Source of the DNA: Ochromonas danica
Lineage: Eukaryota > Sar > Chrysophyceae > Chromulinales > Chromulinaceae
Length of the DNA: 33,048 bases
Assembly: GCA_015146655.1 (NCBI GenBank)
Contig: VKHL01000229.1
Span: forward strand, 1 to 33,048
Direction of reading: 5' to 3'
A model generated the notes under the pieces. It was not told the origin of the DNA. It was given only the letters and a program-made list of their open reading frames with translations, and did no database searches. Of the stretch, positions 29,940 to 33,048 are shown piece after piece; position 1 is the first letter of the stretch, and every line of letters begins with the position of its first letter. The position numbers and the translations under genes were made by a program.

Positions 29940-31948
29940 CTATTTGGCTCGATTGCCCCCAACAGAGCCTTTGCCAGAGAAAGAAGAGCCGCGACTGCTC
30001 ATGCCACCGCCATTGCTATTGCCCATGACATTGCCCACAATAGCCTCGACGATAGAGCCCAGAGACTTGTTGCTTCTATTGCTGTGTCTGCTGTTGCTCT
30101 TGCCTTTCTTGCGAGACTTGTTCGCTGATTAACAAACACACACACGGCAGTAGTCTATTAGTTACGGTAGATAGTTGTATTGATAGCAGCAGAGTCATCA
30201 TCCATACCATTCATCACATAAGCTTTCATGAACTTCTCCTGCTCTTCTTTCGAGAAGAACTGTGTGTGTTGAACGACAAGATAGTAATACACAACCACAC
30301 AGACGACAAAGATGGTCAAGGTGATACCCAGGCCTTTGTTGATGTCAGGGTTTTCGTTCATTGTGATGGCGAAGAGCAAGATGAAGAATGCAAAGGCAAT
30401 GACAGCTCCAGGAATACCAAGTGGACTCTTCAAGCCTCTTTCCATGCTGGAAAATCGTGTAGAGAAGACCATATAGGCAGACATGAGGAACCAATACATG
30501 ATAGCATTGAGCAGCTGGCCCATTTGAGAGTAGACGTCACCGTAGTTATTGACCGTCTTGAGTCCAGCCACCAGCAAGCAGAAGGTGAGGATGGAGACCG
30601 CTAACAATGCCATGGTGGGCTTGTGTTTGCCACCTGACGCACTCTCAGCATTTGCTGCAACTCCACCGCTGGGCACTACCGCAGTTGCTCCAGGCGCTGG
30701 CTCGCTGCTGTCCTTCACCTTCTGACCCTGTCCAGAGGCCAATATGGCAGGCAAGAGACCAGAGCTGGCCATGGATCGCACTTGACGAGCAGCACAATAG
30801 AGAAATCCCAACGACCCTCCTAGTGCACCAGGAAGGGAGTAGAACGTGACCAATCTGGGACTGTTACGAGGCAAGTCCAGTCGCAAGCCCAGGTTGTACG
30901 CGTAGTCCTCCTTGGCCAGCAGAGAATCATCGGCAGTATAGGCCGATTGGGCAATAATCGAAGCAACAGCGACAAGAGCAGACCAAATCATAATCCGAAT
31001 GAGTGCTTTAGGGACAACATCATTTCCCTAGTCAAGACATACCATTGAAATCAATGTCAAGGTAAACCACAAGAGCAAATCAAGTGAGAGGAGACGGACC
31101 TCATTTACCTGTTCATCCAAGCACGTTCGTACGGCATCCAAGGCAGAGAGGAGATAAGTGGCATAAGGGAAGGCCTTGATGAAGTGGCTAGGGCTGCTGT
31201 CCCAGGTAGAGGATTGAATGTTCTGCACGGATCCATTGTCAGTGGCGCCAAAGATGAAAATGATCTGCACGATGGTGATCATGACGCCCACCAAACCAAC
31301 AGTCCACCACAGAAGCCTGATGTCAACATATTGTACGACATTGACAACGACCAAGAATCCGATCCACATAGCTATGAGGTAATTCTCGTGGAAGTTATAG
31401 ACATCGCGGAAGACGGCTGTCAATCGATTCAAACTGATGACCGCGTAGAGGACATACTTGCCCGTCTCCATCATTCCTGCCACGTATCCGATAGCAGGAC
31501 CCAAGGAACAGCGAGAGTATCCATAGCATCCACCAGAGAAAGGCACGATGGAGACCATCTCAGCGAAGCTGAAGGTCAGACAGAAGAAAGCGAAGCTATA
31601 GACGATGACCACGACGAAGAAGAGAGGAAAGCCAAAGAGTCCATAGCCTAGACATCCCATCCCATCCCATTCCATTACATGGCATGACACCCAATCAATC
31701 AATCATTCAGTCAGTCAGACCGTGTGTCTCTCAGAGCCAGACAGACAAATGGAATGTGTCTTACCAATGTGCCATCTCGAGATCTGCCTTCCACACATGA
31801 TGCAGATACCTAAAGGGAGTTCAAGTCATCAGTACTGCATGAACAGCAAAGCAGGAAGAGGACAAGAGGATGAAGGCAGTTGAATACCTAATGCATAAAT
31901 GTAGAAAGTCCCGCCCGTAGCCAAAGAACGCTTCAAAGAACCCAGCAT
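29940..31948 (-). CDS. APC-family amino-acid/amine permease
   Basis: Exons 31888-31948, 31765-31809, 31109-31647, 30166-31027 and 29940-30124, with introns of 78, 117, 81 and 41 nt, giving 563 aa. A membrane transporter of the amino acid-polyamine-organocation superfamily, nearest in look to ethanolamine/amino-acid permeases. It starts MLGSLKRSLATGGTFYIYALG and shows about 12 hydrophobic segments, including FCLTFSFAEMVSIVPFSGGCYGYSR (TM2-TM3 region), SALVAVASIIAQSAYTADD and YSLPGALGGSLGFLYCAARQ. The last exon adds about 60 basic Ser/Gly/Asn-rich residues (NKSRKKGKSNSRHSNRSN, then GSIVEAIVGNVMG). If the 41-nt intron is retained, translation stops at 30158-30160 after TIYRN and the protein has 504 aa. 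The substrate is not known. The gene is divergent from the coiled-coil gene. Confidence 0.85.
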
Positions 31949-32312
31949 TTCACAATCAGGTAGTATCAAGATAGCAGGAGAGTATTTAGAAGCAGTATGT
32001 CTTGGATGCTAACAGCTGACTGACTGATTGACTTTGTAATCTCACTTGACCAAAGTTTCTCTGAACCACGGCGGAGAATCGGAAGAGATTCTGCTGGTCT
32101 ACAACGGAACCTATCCATGTGTCCGTTGAACAACAAGCTGTTTAATACTGGTGAAGAAGAAGAAACGGGCTAGTCAGTCTATACGAATCGAAACGGCCCA
32201 CCACACGTTTCGGGGAAAGCACCATAACGACCCAAAGTCAACCAATTTATCATTTATACCTCATAGAGTTCCAAGTTTCTCAAAACTACCTCTGAATTTC
32301 GATCTGAAGGAA

Positions 32313-33048
32313 ATGGAAGCTGGTCTGACGCCAACTGCGCCTAAGCCTAATATGAATTTCGATGAGATGTCGGAATCGGGCCTCAGGAGCACTTGTAAGG
32401 TCTTTTGAACAGGAACAAGACCCTGGCGGAAGCTGATAGCCAATTGACCTTCGCCATGCAGCATAATCAGCAACAACTTTTTAAGCTGAAGGAAAAATAC
32501 GAAAATTCTAAGAGTCAATTGGTTTTGCAAGCTTTGCAAATTGAAGGAAACAAGAATTTGAGCAAACTTGTTGATGAACTTCGCGAAGAGAACGAACAAT
32601 TAAAGAAAGAAAATGCTGAGCTGAAAAGATTTTTCGAGCAATACTCTTCTCGTATCCAGGAGCTTGAAGATGATGTCCAGAAACTGCACGCTGATGCCAA
32701 GTTGTCCGCTGATCGTATTAGTGGCCTGGAGACGAGAGATTTGCCTATTACCATTCGAGAAGCCATGCGAATCCTGGAGAGATGGATATGCTTTGAAGCT
32801 GCCGGCTCTAAGACTCGTTTCCAGCAAAAGTTCTACAACCTGGACAAGATCAACACTAAGGGTGATCCAACAGTGAGAGCTGGACTTGTTTCTGTGCTTA
32901 CTACTCACGGACTCACCCCCGACCATTTGGATATCCTTGGTTATTTGAAAGACGCAGGGGATTTGTATACTCACAATCGTCCAACAATGACTGTGGATGA
33001 GTGGAATCAGACAGTTGTTGAGCGCGATGATGATAATGGCAGTTATTC
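32313..33048 (+). CDS. Coiled-coil protein, partial (runs off the right edge)
   Basis: The downstream frame is open from about 32408 to the window end without a stop. It has strong heptad-like coiled coil (LKLKEKYENSKSQL; VDELREENEQLKKENAELKR; RIQELEDDVQKLHADAK) followed by a globular-looking part (IREAMRILERWICFEAAG, then DPTVRAGLVSVLTTHGLTPD). The probable first exon begins at ATG 32313 (MEAGLTPTAPKPNMNFDEMS) in another frame. The joining intron is unclear: 32400-32461 (62 nt) or 32400-32470 (71 nt) use a weak gtcttt donor, while the better gtaagg donor at 32395 only fits a 38-nt intron ending at 32432. An ATG at 32456 could also start the protein. No family recognised. Confidence 0.65.

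Noticed and set aside
29866-30132. Plus-strand 88-codon frame antisense to the permease tail
   Set aside because: It is low-complexity (runs of Leu and Pro) and explained as the complement of the Ser/Gly/Asn-rich last permease exon.
1-33048. tRNA, rRNA, CRISPR array or operon-type gene cluster
   Set aside because: No tRNA box pattern, rRNA-like block or spaced repeat array was recognised, and the genes have spliceosomal introns, so bacterial systems are not expected.

Overview
The window is nuclear DNA from a compact eukaryotic genome, most likely an alga or other protist carrying a secondary plastid. Ten of the genes are split by 28 inferred short GT-AG introns. All but one are 54-120 nt, and the joins restore one continuous frame across recognisable protein families. 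Two bacterial-type genes on the minus strand, translation factor IF-3 and an ATP-synthase-protein-I-like membrane protein, start with a hydrophobic signal peptide followed by a basic, Ser/Arg/Pro-rich segment with an aromatic residue at the likely cleavage site. That is the usual layout of plastid-targeted proteins in organisms with red-derived complex plastids such as stramenopiles, so an ochrophyte-like host is my best guess. The lineage is inference.

Layout, left to right: a frame-broken protein-kinase fragment (1-451); an F-box/LRR protein (minus); glutaminyl-tRNA synthetase (plus); a cation diffusion facilitator with eight exons (minus); a GSTCD-like methyltransferase (plus) and a small zinc-finger-like protein (plus); the ATP-synthase-I-like protein and IF-3 (both minus); an unrecognised 664-residue protein (plus); a TFxP-repeat protein with a long Ala/Pro/Ser/Thr tail (plus); a 1.16-kb non-autonomous DNA-transposon-like element with 41-bp perfect terminal inverted repeats; an unrecognised 766-residue protein (plus); the ribosome-biogenesis GTPase NOG1 (plus); class I fumarase (minus); a DEAH-box RNA helicase (plus); an APC-family amino-acid/amine permease (minus); and the start of a coiled-coil gene that leaves the window (plus).

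Five minus-strand genes stand head-to-head with a plus-strand neighbour, 142 to 364 bp apart, so many promoters are probably shared. The genes are mostly housekeeping and form no obvious pathway. GlnRS, IF-3, NOG1 and the helicase serve translation, ribosome assembly or RNA work. IF-3 and the ATP-synthase-I-like protein are predicted plastid proteins, and the fumarase has a mitochondrial-type presequence. I found no defence system, CRISPR array, rRNA or tRNA gene. The points most worth a second look are the inverted-repeat element and its sequence likeness to two promoter regions, the altered metal-site residues of the CDF transporter, the TFxP repeats, the alternative C-terminus of the permease, and a 58-codon small ORF in a convergent gap.
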